Notes: generated from the sequence alone by a model not told the origin. A DNA stretch of 64,000 nt from Fibrobacter sp. UWB16 (GCF_900215325.1 NZ_OCMS01000002.1:1-64000); one strand, 5' to 3'; positions 1-8,009 are shown, counted from the first letter of the stretch. Numbers and translations are program-made.

Positions 1-49
1 CCGATGGTACCTGGCCCCCGGGCCCGGGAGAGTAGGTCGCCGCTGGATT
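1..49 (+). rRNA. 5S ribosomal RNA, 3' end (partial)
   Basis: The first bases, CCGATGGTA, then a GC-rich helix and AGAGTAGG, match the 3' third of bacterial 5S rRNA (loop E/helix IV-V). The rest of the gene, and presumably a 16S-23S-5S operon, lies off the left edge. A strong terminator starts four bases after the predicted 3' end, as expected for the last gene of an rrn operon. The exact mature 3' end is approximate. Confidence 0.85.
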
Positions 50-52
50 CAC

Positions 53-90
53 GCCCCGCCTGACGCAACACGTCGGGCGGGGCTTTTTCT
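53..90 (+). terminator. Rho-independent terminator of the rRNA operon
   Basis: A 13-bp stem (left arm 53-65, right arm 71-83, loop CAACA) is followed by a run of T with one C. It sits immediately after the 5S 3' end. Confidence 0.9.
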
Positions 91-220
91 TTTTTATCCC
101 GCCCGCCGCTTCCACGAATCGCGCAGGAGCTCCCGCGAATCCCGTGGTGCGCTGTCATACCGGACTTGTTACGGGACGGCATCGCCACTCTCGATGTTTT
201 TATTTTATTCTAAATAGACC

Positions 221-280
221 TGCTGAAAATATCTTGGTTTCAGCAATTTCTAGTGACTAATAACTAATAACTACTAACTA
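221..280. repeat. 8-bp inverted repeat followed by short ACTAATA-type tandem repeats
   Basis: TGCTGAAA (221-228) and TTTCAGCA (238-245) form a perfect inverted repeat with a 9-nt loop. It is followed by degenerate repeats of ACTAATA/ACTA (253-280). The 91-300 region has no open frame of note. Function unknown; it may be a terminator remnant or an upstream element for the gene at 301. Confidence 0.5.
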
Positions 281-287
281 AAATTGC

Positions 288-300
288 TATTCTTTGTCGC
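288..300 (+). promoter_or_regulatory. -10-like hexamer 7 nt before the start codon
   Basis: TATTCT (288-293) is separated by 7 nt from the ATG at 301, and no Shine-Dalgarno site lies between them. The geometry matches the leaderless-type promoters seen elsewhere in this window. Weakest member of that set. Confidence 0.4.
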
Positions 301-2157
301 ATGAATCCTAGAATATCCTTTGTATTGCAGATGTCGCCATCGACCTCGTATGAAAACCTTGAGGCGGTCGCGCGTAACTTGCTCGAAGGGTTGAATGTTC
401 TTCTGAATTCGGAACAGGTAAAGTGCTCCATCTTCTTGGATGGGCCTGTGATTGAGGCGCTTTACAATGTGGCAAAGCCGTTGATGTTCGGCAAAATTCA
501 GAATGCGATTCGCAATGGGGTTCTCGAATTTTTAGGCGGTGGCTATTACGATCCTATGCTTCCGCTTTTTCCGGAAGATTTGCAGACGATGCAGCTGGAG
601 TTGCATCGCGACTACTTGAAGAAGGTGCTTGGCGCAGAACCGCAGGGATATTTCAATTCCTCGCTGGTGTGGGAGCCGGGCATGGCCGATGTTCTGGAGC
701 GTTCCCGTTTTGATTATGCGCTTGTGACAGAATCGGCTGTGCAAGATGCACTTGGGCGCTCGACGCCTGTATCAGGCTGGTTTACGCTTGAAGACCGTGG
801 TGCACTTATTCGCATTGTCCCTGTGTCCGAGGTTCTTTCGAAGGCTATTGCCGAAGACAATCTTTCTTGGCGTTCTGTTGCGGAACAATATTGCCGTGAT
901 GGAAAGTCTGCTATTGCGCTTTTGGATATTCCGTCGGAGCCTGAAGAAATAGTCAATTTCTTTGGGCGCTTTGTAGACTTTGTCGAGATGAATGAGGTTC
1001 AGACTAGAACCGTTGGTTTTGCTGTAGATCAGCTGGAAACTTGCGGTACGATTAGTTTCCTTGTTTCGGCGGGCCGCAGGCTAGGGCTGCCTTCGACGGC
1101 GCGAACTTGTCGTGAACTTTTGATTCGCCGTCCAGAGATCAATATGCACCACAAGTCTTTCCTGAATTTGTACAGGAGAGCTCGCAGTGTGCTTTCGGGC
1201 AAGAAGTGGCTTGAATTTTGCCATGCGCTTTTGCCGGCGATGGCTCCGCTTTATTTTAGGGATATGCACAACCGCTCGGGCATGCGTTCCATGATGGTAC
1301 GCAAGCGCTCGAACCGCATGTTGCTTTCGGCTTCGCAAGTTCTCGATGACCTTACTGGATTCTCTGGGCTTCGCGTGGATGTGTGCGATTTTTTGCTCCG
1401 TGGCAAAAAAGTTCTCTTTTGCGAAAATCCGGAATCGTCTTACTTGCTCGATTACCGCATTGGCGGTGCGCTCCGTGTATGGAATTACAAGGGTGCAAAG
1501 ACGAATCTCGTGAACTCTTGGCGCGATGACGGCGAACCTTCGTTTGCCTTCTTGGATTGCCTTGTGCCGAATGTGGACTTTACGCCGGTCAAGCTGGAGC
1601 AGATGCTCTACGACCGTAAGCACTTGCTTGCAGACCCGTATGACTATCGTATTTTGCGTTCCGATGTCGGCACCGAGATTATGTTAGACGAGGAACAGGG
1701 CTTTGACAATGAAGAGCGCAAAGCTTTGTTCAAAATAAAGAAAGTCTTTACGTTCCAGGGCGACGCTGCCAAGTTTACCGTTTCGTATGCGATAGACAAT
1801 CTTGCGTATGTGAACACGAAGGGCTATTTCGGGACGATTCTCGAGCTTGGGCTTTTGTCTCATGGCGATGTCAACAAAGTCTGGATTGACGGCAAAAATG
1901 TCAAGTGGAATATGGTGGAGCCGCTTTTGTATCCGGATGGCCAGTCGCTTGAAATTCGCGATGAAAAGGCTGGTTGCGTGTTCCGCATGGCGTTTGATCG
2001 TCCGACGTCTATCTTTATCGGCTCCATCTTTGGAGCAACTTCAACTGCAGCTCCGCAGGCGTTCCAAGGCATTCGCGTGTTCCCGTTCTGGAATGCTCCG
2101 TTCAACGTGCTTGACCGCAAGGCGTTCAAGATTTCTGTGTCGGTGACGAAGAGGTAA
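301..2157 (+). CDS. GH57 / 4-alpha-glucanotransferase-like protein, probably catalytically inactive
   Basis: The 618-aa protein follows the layout of GH57 4-alpha-glucanotransferases of the Thermococcus type: an N-terminal barrel (about 1-260), a helical region and a C-terminal DUF1925/DUF1926-like beta domain (about 370-618). The segment around residues 48-126 aligns clearly, ending in VWEP. In active enzymes this site reads T-E-R-V-W-x-P, with Glu as nucleophile; here it is SSLVWEP, so Ser121 stands where Glu is needed. The N-terminal HQP motif is also lost (QMSP), and the later N-x-x-YWHG motif is degenerate. It may bind glucan or act as a scaffold rather than catalyse. The two genes downstream follow within 4 nt and then overlap, so they are probably one operon. 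Family assignment is from remembered motifs and is firm in the N-terminal half. Confidence 0.7.
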   Translation: MNPRISFVLQMSPSTSYENLEAVARNLLEGLNVLLNSEQVKCSIFLDGPVIEALYNVAKPLMFGKIQNAIRNGVLEFLGGGYYDPMLPLFPEDLQTMQLELHRDYLKKVLGAEPQGYFNSSLVWEPGMADVLERSRFDYALVTESAVQDALGRSTPVSGWFTLEDRGALIRIVPVSEVLSKAIAEDNLSWRSVAEQYCRDGKSAIALLDIPSEPEEIVNFFGRFVDFVEMNEVQTRTVGFAVDQLETCGTISFLVSAGRRLGLPSTARTCRELLIRRPEINMHHKSFLNLYRRARSVLSGKKWLEFCHALLPAMAPLYFRDMHNRSGMRSMMVRKRSNRMLLSASQVLDDLTGFSGLRVDVCDFLLRGKKVLFCENPESSYLLDYRIGGALRVWNYKGAKTNLVNSWRDDGEPSFAFLDCLVPNVDFTPVKLEQMLYDRKHLLADPYDYRILRSDVGTEIMLDEEQGFDNEERKALFKIKKVFTFQGDAAKFTVSYAIDNLAYVNTKGYFGTILELGLLSHGDVNKVWIDGKNVKWNMVEPLLYPDGQSLEIRDEKAGCVFRMAFDRPTSIFIGSIFGATSTAAPQAFQGIRVFPFWNAPFNVLDRKAFKISVSVTKR

Positions 2158-2160
2158 CTT

Positions 2161-2847
2161 GTGCGTGCGGACTTGATCGACATCCAGGTAGAAGATCGCG
2201 GCGAAGAAGTCGAAATTTCGTTGTACGGGATTCTTGGCGAATACCAACTTTCGGCTGTCCGTGAAAAGCTTGAAATGCTTGTGCGTGGCCCAGGTGTGTT
2301 CTTCTTTGTGAATCTCCAGAATGCAAGGTTCACGACGGAAGCATATCGTGGCTTGTTCCTTGAAATTTTGAATTTGGTCAAGCAGCAGAAGGCTAGCCTT
2401 ATTTTGTTGTTCGATAGCGAAGAGCTGCAAGCTTATTTTGAACGTTATCGCAACATCTTTGAAATTTATAGAAGCCGCGAGGAATACCGCAAGTCTGGGC
2501 TTTCGAAGCAAGTTCATTTGGTTGGTTTGCATTACGAGAAAAAGTCGATTAGCCTTTCTCCTGGCTTTGCCATTTCTGTTGCTTTGTTCTTGATTGGTTG
2601 GGCAGTTACCTTGTTTGTTATTGTGGTGGGGCAAGGCCGTGAAATATCGGATAAACAGGCTCAGATAACGGCTCTCGAAAGCCAGAAGGCACGCTACATC
2701 CGCGAAATTGACCGCTTGGAATCGGCAATTGGGCCGATGCGTAAATTAGGCGTTGTGCAGGATACGACTTTGCTGAGTTCTTTTGGCGCTATCCAGGATT
2801 GGGTCTCGTATCTAGAATACTTGGAGAAAAATCGACGTGAAAAGTAG
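2161..2847 (+). CDS. STAS-like domain membrane protein
   Basis: This 228-aa protein starts with GTG four bases after the stop of the GH57-like gene. Residues 1-110 alternate beta strands and helices like a STAS/anti-sigma-antagonist domain (VEISLYGILGEYQ, then FFFVNLQNARFT in the position of the phosphorylatable-Ser loop, here without an obvious DSSG). A single membrane segment follows at about 137-160 (ISVALFLIGWAVTLFVIVV). The C-terminal part is a charged coiled coil (165-200). This would place a STAS-like domain in the cytoplasm and a coiled coil on the other side. No enzymatic motif is present. The 3' end overlaps the next gene by 11 nt, implying translational coupling. Role unknown; the operon suggests envelope or peptidoglycan work. 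Confidence 0.6.
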   Translation: MRADLIDIQVEDRGEEVEISLYGILGEYQLSAVREKLEMLVRGPGVFFFVNLQNARFTTEAYRGLFLEILNLVKQQKASLILLFDSEELQAYFERYRNIFEIYRSREEYRKSGLSKQVHLVGLHYEKKSISLSPGFAISVALFLIGWAVTLFVIVVGQGREISDKQAQITALESQKARYIREIDRLESAIGPMRKLGVVQDTTLLSSFGAIQDWVSYLEYLEKNRREK

Positions 2848-3523
2848 CGTTCGTCTTTCTTCGATGAGCGTAAGCGTTCTGTTTATCATAGGCTTCGCCG
2901 TATTGTTCTTTTTTGCGAGCGAATGGTATTCCAATAGCCGTAAACTTGAAAAGCTTGCTTATCAGGAACGTATTCTCCATAATGATATGGAACATTTGGA
3001 GGTGGTGGGCAAGTGGACGCTCGATTACGTGAAAATCGAAAAGGCGCTCACATACATGCTTGGTGATAGAATCTCCGAGGTGAGTTTCCGTATTCTGGCA
3101 GAACATTTGTGGCAGATTTCACAATCGTATTCTTTGGACCCATTGATTATTCTTGCTGTTGTTGCGCAGGAAAGCCGAGGAAACCCGCTTGCCCGTGGAC
3201 GTTTCCAGACGGGAAAATTTTCGGGTGCGCTCGGCTTGATGCAGATAAAACTGGAAACCGCGAAAAAGATTGGCCGCAGGTTTGGGCTTGTTATAGAAGG
3301 TGAAGACGACTTGATGCGCCCGGAAGTGAACGTGGTTGTTGGCTCTGCTTACCTGATTCGCCTGATTGGAAAGTATGGCAATTTGAGGGAGGCGCTAGTG
3401 GCTTATAACCTTGGCCATACCGCTGTCGACAAGCTCCTTGAAAAGAATGCTCCGCTCCCGACTTCTTACTATGAAGGGGTGGTGAGGAAATATCGGGATT
3501 TAATGAATCACTGCTCCATTTAA
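2837..3523 (+). CDS. Membrane-anchored lytic transglycosylase (SLT domain)
   Basis: The 228-aa protein has a GTG start inside the end of the preceding gene. An N-terminal membrane anchor (13-28) and a short coiled coil precede an SLT/GEWL domain at about 88-215. The catalytic Glu is E112 in VAQESRGNP. It is followed by the family motif GALGLMQI (130-137) and a late AYNLG motif. Such enzymes cleave the MurNAc-GlcNAc bond of peptidoglycan to give 1,6-anhydroMurNAc. The layout predicts activity in the periplasm, tethered to the inner membrane. It is the last gene of the 301-3523 operon; the next gene has its own promoter. Confidence 0.88.
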   Translation: MKSSVRLSSMSVSVLFIIGFAVLFFFASEWYSNSRKLEKLAYQERILHNDMEHLEVVGKWTLDYVKIEKALTYMLGDRISEVSFRILAEHLWQISQSYSLDPLIILAVVAQESRGNPLARGRFQTGKFSGALGLMQIKLETAKKIGRRFGLVIEGEDDLMRPEVNVVVGSAYLIRLIGKYGNLREALVAYNLGHTAVDKLLEKNAPLPTSYYEGVVRKYRDLMNHCSI

Positions 3524-3582
3524 AGAGTGCGTTTTTTGAAATAAAAATAAATCTTGAGTTGTAGGCCGTATATTCTTTTTTC

Positions 3583-3594
3583 TAAATTCTAGCC
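3583..3594 (+). promoter_or_regulatory. Leaderless-type promoter of the TolC-like gene
   Basis: TAAATT (3583-3588), preceded by TTTTTTC, lies exactly 6 nt before the GTG at 3595. TTGTAG at 3559-3564 is a possible -35 with an 18-nt spacer. No Shine-Dalgarno site is visible. Predicted transcription would start at or next to the start codon. Confidence 0.55.
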
Positions 3595-4983
3595 GTGATT
3601 AGGAATCTGATTTTTATTCTTGGAATGACGGGGATCGCCTTGGCGGGCGAGGTCCGTTATGATTGCTTGCGTTTTGTAGAGCAGGGACTTACGAGTGACC
3701 CGCAGATGGAAGAACTGCGTTATGGTACCGAAGCCAAGAAAAATAAGATTGGCGCACTCAAGTCAGAAGTTATTTTACCGACCTTTTATGTGTCGATGAT
3801 GGTTGGGCCTGCTCCGGGTCTCAAAGAGTATAACGATTACTATTTCAATCAATCTGGGGATACCTTAGGTGTTGAAAAGGGCGAAAAGTACGATTTTTCC
3901 AGGATGGGGCCTTTCTGGGGTGTCGAAGCCAAGTTTATCCAACCGTTGAACTTGGGCCAGTATCGAACAGGCAAGTTGGCTCTTGAAGCGGATCTGCAGC
4001 AAAAGACGTTTGAAATTGAAAACTCTACGCTCAAAAAAGAAGTCGAGCTCCAGACCTATTATTACAACTACCTGCTTGCTCTTGAAATGAAGCGTCTTGC
4101 CGCCGATGCCAAAAAGCGGGTCGACAAGGCTTATGATCAGCTCGAAGAAGCTTTGGATGAAGACGAACCGACCGTTTCGCAGACGGATCTTCTGAATTTG
4201 AAAGCCAAAATGCATTCGGTCAAGGAAGGCGTGATCGAGGCTGACCTCGGCATGAAGCGTGTGCAGCTTGCTATCCGTTTTGCGCTTTCTTTACCGGAGG
4301 GCGATTCTTTTGTTGCTGAGGATACCGTGCTTGCCATGAGAACGGAAACGATGCCGACAGAAGAGCAGGTTCGTGAATTGACGGTTAAGCATAATCCGGA
4401 GTTGAAACAGCTTGAGGCCGGTTTACGTGCTCGTCGATTCCAAATGGACTTGGCTGAAGCAAAACTTGCTCCTGAGTTCTTTGTCATGGGTGAGTTTGAA
4501 TACGTGAAGAGCTGGGCGGGTAACCGTAACGTGTTGCAGAAAAACGCATTTGCTCAGGATGCTGTGAACCGTATTTCTGGACTTATTGGCGTTGGCTTAA
4601 AATACCGCTTGAACTTCTGGAAAAACTGGGAAGATTTTCGACAGGCGAGAACGGAGTATCGTGGACTTAAGTTGAAAGAAAGCTATGCCTCGGATGGGCT
4701 TGTCGCAAAAGCTGTTGAACAGTATTATCAGGTTGTGGCGGCTAAAGAAAAGCTTGATGCTTTGCGCGAAAGTCTGCGTGCGACAGAATCGCTATTGAAA
4801 GATGCAGCCATGAAATACGACCTCGATAAATCCCAAACGAGTGCGCTTGTTTCGGCCTATACGCAGAATATTTCCATGCAAAAAGATTATTATTTCGCCG
4901 TTTGCCGATATAACGTCGAATTTGCCGGATTAGTGGCAAAGATGGGTTTGTCTATCCAGAAGTATAATTCGTATTTTAAATAA
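3595..4983 (+). CDS. TolC-family outer-membrane efflux channel
   Basis: The 462-aa precursor has a signal peptide (about 1-18, IFILGMTGIALAG). The rest has two related halves rich in long amphipathic helices, as in the OEP/TolC family: the alternating Glu/Lys/Leu helical stretches around 130-215 and 370-455 with beta segments between them (for example ISGLIGVGLKYRLNFW). Length agrees with the family. TolC proteins form trimeric channels across the outer membrane and periplasm for type I secretion or RND/ABC efflux. The MlaC-like gene follows 18 nt downstream behind a good ribosome site (AGAGGAG), so the two may serve one lipid or small-molecule export route; that link is inferred from order only. 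Confidence 0.82.
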   Translation: MIRNLIFILGMTGIALAGEVRYDCLRFVEQGLTSDPQMEELRYGTEAKKNKIGALKSEVILPTFYVSMMVGPAPGLKEYNDYYFNQSGDTLGVEKGEKYDFSRMGPFWGVEAKFIQPLNLGQYRTGKLALEADLQQKTFEIENSTLKKEVELQTYYYNYLLALEMKRLAADAKKRVDKAYDQLEEALDEDEPTVSQTDLLNLKAKMHSVKEGVIEADLGMKRVQLAIRFALSLPEGDSFVAEDTVLAMRTETMPTEEQVRELTVKHNPELKQLEAGLRARRFQMDLAEAKLAPEFFVMGEFEYVKSWAGNRNVLQKNAFAQDAVNRISGLIGVGLKYRLNFWKNWEDFRQARTEYRGLKLKESYASDGLVAKAVEQYYQVVAAKEKLDALRESLRATESLLKDAAMKYDLDKSQTSALVSAYTQNISMQKDYYFAVCRYNVEFAGLVAKMGLSIQKYNSYFK

Positions 4984-5001
4984 AAAAGAGGAGAACCAAA
5001 G

Positions 5002-5580
5002 ATGTTTAAGAAAATTTTGATCGCTATTGCCTGTGCTTCGCTCTTGTCTTTTGCTGCCGAAGATCCGGTATCTGTCGTGAAAAGCAAGGACGTTGAATTG
5101 CAGAACATCATCAAGAAGTCCAAGCGTACCGCTAAGGAAACTGAACGCGTCAAGAGCCTTTTGAATGATTCTTTTGATTTTGCTTTGCTCGCTAAGAAGT
5201 CTTTGGCCGCAAGTGACTGGAAGGCTCAGGACGAAGCTTCCCAGCAGAAGTTCGTGACGGAATTCCAGCGCATGGTCCGCAACTCCAGTGCAAATCGCCT
5301 TGAACTTTATCGCGCCGATTCCACGATTTATGAACCGGCCAAGATGAAGGGTACGGACGATGCTCGCGTTGTCGCTCACTTGTGGAACAAGGGCAAGGAA
5401 TCGGTGCTCGAATACAAGATGACGCTTGTGAATGGCAAGTGGAAGGCTTGGGACTTGGTCATCGATGACCTTTCTACGGCCCGTAACTACAAGGAACAGT
5501 TCAGCAAAATCCTGAAAGACAAGAGCTTTGCCGAATTGATCGATATTATCAGCAAGAAGGCTGACGAAGCCGAAAAGTAA
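5002..5580 (+). CDS. MlaC/Ttg2D-family periplasmic lipid-binding protein
   Basis: The 192-aa protein has a signal peptide (MFKKILIAIACASLLSFA, cleaved near residue 18). It also has the MlaC fold pattern: a helix-rich N-terminal half with FDFALLAKKSL, then FVTEFQRMVRNS, and a C-terminal half with beta strands (VVAHLWNKGKESVLEYKMTL, GKWKAWDLVIDDLS) and a final helix. MlaC proteins carry phospholipids between an outer-membrane complex and the MlaFEDB ABC transporter, and homologues occur in hopanoid and solvent-tolerance systems. The transporter genes are not in this window. The start has a strong Shine-Dalgarno site, and the stop abuts the next ATG. Confidence 0.82.
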   Translation: MFKKILIAIACASLLSFAAEDPVSVVKSKDVELQNIIKKSKRTAKETERVKSLLNDSFDFALLAKKSLAASDWKAQDEASQQKFVTEFQRMVRNSSANRLELYRADSTIYEPAKMKGTDDARVVAHLWNKGKESVLEYKMTLVNGKWKAWDLVIDDLSTARNYKEQFSKILKDKSFAELIDIISKKADEAEK

Positions 5581-6695
5581 TGGGTTTTCTTTCCTGGCTT
5601 TTTTGTGCAATTCTCGTTGTAGCGCTTGTGCTACTGCTTTTCCCGTTTGCTTTTCGAATTGATTTCGAGGCCGGGGAGCGCGGTGTGCGGGCGCTTTTCT
5701 TTTTTTTCAAGAAGAAAATTTACGAGTACGAAAAAAAGTGGAAGGAAGAAGCTGGCAGTAAGGAGCTTGCGGTAGAAAGAGACGACAAATGCGTAGATCG
5801 AGAGTCGCGACCAAGCGAGCTTGGGCATGACCGAGATCAGCATTTGGGACAAGAGCGAAGCGATTGTCCAAAGACAAGAGACGAAAGACGAAATGCACCG
5901 CCGGTTGAAGTCGTTGCGAAAAAGCCTGCAGAAACTCCCAAGACGGAACCGATGGATGTTCCGGCAGGGACTGAATTAGGAATTAAAAATCCTCAGGATT
6001 CGTCATTGCGAGCCGAAGACACCCCCGAAAAGCGAGAATCTTCTGATGTCATCCTGAGCGAAGCGAAGGATCCAGTAAAGTCTAGTGTCAGCAACGAAAG
6101 TGTGACGCAAGATGCGCCGTCGACTGAAGTAAAATCTTCGTCGGTTGTTGAAGTTTCGTCTGAAGCAAAAGCCGCGGAATCCGAGAATCGCGATTCCGAA
6201 AAAAACGAGATGCTCGCCGAAGATAAAAAGCCGAAGAAGGAAAAACGCAAACTCTCGGACCGTGAATTTTGGACCATTATTTTGACTCCGGATTTTGATG
6301 CTAGGGCGTTCAAGTACATTCTGAAAATTTTGAAGGCGGTGCTTACACTCTTCCATGTGCGCTTTAGCGATTGCTTTGTCGAAGGCATCCGCTCGGATTA
6401 CCAGACCATGGGCTATATCGCGGCGGCGAACGGATTCTTGAAAGCGTACCCGTACGTTGGCGATTGGGACTTGAGAATGGACTGGTGTAACGAAAAGGAA
6501 CTCCGCGCGGCAGGCTCGGTTCGCTTGAGCATTACGTTGCTCCGCATTTTCTGCTTTACTTTGGAAACTCTTGTGCTGGCAGGAATTTTGGCGCTTAGCT
6601 TTTGGCGTCGTCGTGCGCATGTGATTAAAACAAATGAACTTCCGCAACTCGGCTTTATCCGCAGACGGATTCTTGAATTTATTTTGGAGGACTGA
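5580..6695 (+). CDS. DUF2953-like membrane protein with two repeat-derived internal segments
   Basis: The 371-aa protein begins with a membrane helix (6-24). A long charged, low-complexity middle (about 50-225) follows, then a conserved-looking C-terminal domain (225-371) whose pattern (HVRFSDCFVEGIRSDYQTMG, later LRMDWCNEKELRAAGSVRL) recalls DUF2953/YtfI proteins. The middle is odd. Residues about 73-104 are encoded by a copy of repeat C, found again inside the gene at 61138-62943. Residues about 141-167 are encoded by repeat-B sequence, including VILSEAKDP. The frame stays open through both. The start overlaps the preceding stop by one base and the end overlaps rsuA by one base. Function unknown. 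Confidence 0.6.
   Translation: MGFLSWLFCAILVVALVLLLFPFAFRIDFEAGERGVRALFFFFKKKIYEYEKKWKEEAGSKELAVERDDKCVDRESRPSELGHDRDQHLGQERSDCPKTRDERRNAPPVEVVAKKPAETPKTEPMDVPAGTELGIKNPQDSSLRAEDTPEKRESSDVILSEAKDPVKSSVSNESVTQDAPSTEVKSSSVVEVSSEAKAAESENRDSEKNEMLAEDKKPKKEKRKLSDREFWTIILTPDFDARAFKYILKILKAVLTLFHVRFSDCFVEGIRSDYQTMGYIAAANGFLKAYPYVGDWDLRMDWCNEKELRAAGSVRLSITLLRIFCFTLETLVLAGILALSFWRRRAHVIKTNELPQLGFIRRRILEFILED
5796..5890 (+). repeat. Repeat C, copy 1 (inside a coding sequence)
   Basis: About 95 bp, closely similar to the reverse complement of 61561-61660. Shared blocks include CGCGACCAA, TTGGGCATGACCGAG, GAGCGAAGCGA and GTCCAAAGAC, then a tail of repeated AGAGACGA. Both copies sit in the sense orientation of their host gene but are read in different frames. 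Confidence 0.8.
6001..6080 (+). repeat. Repeat B, coding copy with a diverged neighbour
   Basis: GTCATCCTGAGCGAAGCGAA followed by GGATCCAGT (6048-6076) is the same element found between genes at 13372, 22790, 25311, 41411, 55458 and 55504. A diverged related unit (GTCATTGCGAGCCGAAG) lies at 6002-6040. Both are inside the open frame. Confidence 0.8.
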
Positions 6696-7399
6696 TGGCT
6701 GTTTTGACTTTGGAACGTTTGCTTGCTTCGATGGGCTTTGGCAGTCGCAAGGATGCGCGTGGGTTAGTGCGCATGGGCCTTGTGGAACTGGACGGCAAGG
6801 TTCTCGATGACCCGTTCATGGAATTCAAGACGCGTCCGGAATACATCACGGTGAATGGAGAAGAAGCGCCGACGGTCGAGAAGTTGTACGTGATGCTTTT
6901 CAAGCCAACGGATGTGGAATGCAGCCACAACGCTCGTGACCACAAGCCTGTGTACGATTTGCTGCCGGAACGCTTTACGGCAATGGGCATCCAGTCCGTC
7001 GGACGCTTGGATGCGGATTCTTCGGGACTCTTGTTGCTCTCGAATCAAGGTGACTTTATCCACAAGGTCGAAAGCCCGAAGAAGGGACTCTGGAAAAAGT
7101 ATCGCGTGACGCTTGCACGCCCGTTTACAGATGCGCAGAAGGCGGAACTCTTGGCGGGCGTGATGCTCAAGGATGAAAGACGTCCGGTGCTGGCTCGCGA
7201 GATTGAAGTGAACGGAGATGCGGTGGACATCTCGATTGGCGAGGGACTGTACCATCAGGTTCGTCGTATGTTCGCTGCAGTCGGCAATCACGTCGAAACG
7301 CTTGAACGCATTGCGATTGGACCGGTTGTTCTGGATCGTACGCTGGGTGAGGGCGGTTGGCGATTCCTCACCGAAGAAGAAGTCGCTGCACTGTCGTAA
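6695..7399 (+). CDS. rsuA: 16S rRNA pseudouridine(516) synthase, RsuA family
   Basis: The 234-aa protein has an N-terminal S4-like RNA-binding domain (1-60, LERLLASMGFGSRKDARGLV) and a RsuA/RluB-type catalytic domain. The catalytic Asp is in GRLDADSSGLLLL. The ending (GLYHQVRRMFAAVGNHVETL, then LTEEEVAAL) matches E. coli RsuA closely, and the short HKVESPKKGLWKKY block is of the RsuA rather than the RluB type. The product isomerises U516 of 16S rRNA during small-subunit assembly. The start codon overlaps the previous stop (TGATG). A terminator shared with the convergent HU gene lies at 7456-7485. Confidence 0.88.
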   Translation: MAVLTLERLLASMGFGSRKDARGLVRMGLVELDGKVLDDPFMEFKTRPEYITVNGEEAPTVEKLYVMLFKPTDVECSHNARDHKPVYDLLPERFTAMGIQSVGRLDADSSGLLLLSNQGDFIHKVESPKKGLWKKYRVTLARPFTDAQKAELLAGVMLKDERRPVLAREIEVNGDAVDISIGEGLYHQVRRMFAAVGNHVETLERIAIGPVVLDRTLGEGGWRFLTEEEVAALS

Positions 7400-7400
7400 T

Positions 7401-7456
7401 AAAGGAGATGCCCGCTCAGTGGCGGGCATGACAATTTTGCGGCGGGCATGACAAAG
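7401..7456 (+). repeat. Repeat A, copy 1 plus a half copy
   Basis: AAAGGAGATGCCCGCTC..GGCGGGCATGAC (7401-7432) has the palindromic core ATGCCCGC/GCGGGCAT. A half copy, GCGGCGGGCATGACAAAG, follows at 7439-7456. The same element recurs at 8961, 21158, 22744 and 58638. Confidence 0.8.
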
Positions 7457-7485
7457 AAAAGCCGGCGTTCAAGCCGGCTCTTTCG
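7456..7485. terminator. Bidirectional terminator between rsuA and the HU gene
   Basis: GCCGGC (7461-7466), a 6-nt loop and GCCGGC (7473-7478), flanked by AAAGAAAA on the left and TCTTTC on the right. It can therefore act on both converging transcripts. Confidence 0.75.
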
Positions 7486-7529
7486 TATCAGGCGTTTGCG
7501 TAGCCTGAGTTAATAGGTTCAACGTTTGT

Positions 7530-7904
7530 TTAGATGGAATCGTAGTCGCTATTGACGTGTACGATTTCGTTTTCGGTTTCAAGTTCCGGCTGTACGGATG
7601 CTTCGCCGAGGATACCTTCGAGCGAATTGATCTTGTCCTTAATGTCGTTGCTGAACTTGAATGTCGGGACCAAGCGTTCGTCGATGAGAACGGTTTCGCC
7701 AGTGCGGGGGTTGCGTGCCGGGCGAGCCTTGCGGGGCTTGCAGGCGAACGTGCCGAAACCGCGAATTTCAATAGTATTGCCTTCGATAAGCTTCTCGCCG
7801 AGGAGGTCGAGGAACTGTTCGACAACAATTTTAATATCATTGCGCACAAATCCGGTGGATTTGGCGATTTCCTGAATAAGAGATTGTTTAGTTATATTAG
7901 CCAC
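7530..7904 (-). CDS. HU/IHF-family DNA-binding protein with acidic C-terminal tail
   Basis: The 124-aa protein uses a GTG start. Residues 1-93 are a complete HU/IHF domain: MANITKQSLIQEIAKSTG, then IEIRGFGTF, and the DNA-arm signature ARNPRTGE. HU-type proteins bind and bend DNA as dimers and help organise the nucleoid. Residues 94-124 are an unusual acidic tail rich in Glu and Asp that lies outside the core fold and may modulate DNA binding. The gene is divergent from the dihydrouridine synthase. TATATT sits 6 nt before the GTG with no Shine-Dalgarno site, so a leaderless transcript is predicted. Confidence 0.92.
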   Translation of the reverse strand: MANITKQSLIQEIAKSTGFVRNDIKIVVEQFLDLLGEKLIEGNTIEIRGFGTFACKPRKARPARNPRTGETVLIDERLVPTFKFSNDIKDKINSLEGILGEASVQPELETENEIVHVNSDYDSI

Positions 7905-7916
7905 GCACTAAATATA
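7905..7916 (-). promoter_or_regulatory. Leaderless-type promoter of the HU gene
   Basis: On the minus strand TATATT (7916-7911) is followed by TAGTGC and then the GTG start at 7904. The spacing is exactly 6 nt, as at the genes starting at 3595, 9477, 11411, 16791, 25178 and 43622. Confidence 0.55.
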
Positions 7917-8009
7917 AGTTTAACATAGACTTAGAGTGATGGTTAAAGCGAAATTAAATATCTTTTTCGGGTTCACATTGCGGAATATTTGTGAATAGTT
8001 GTGACTTAA

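Noticed and set aside
5580-6695. Pseudogene or frameshift in the DUF2953-like gene because of its odd middle
   Set aside because: The frame is open throughout, the C-terminal domain is in frame, and both gene junctions are tight; the oddity is explained by repeats B and C.
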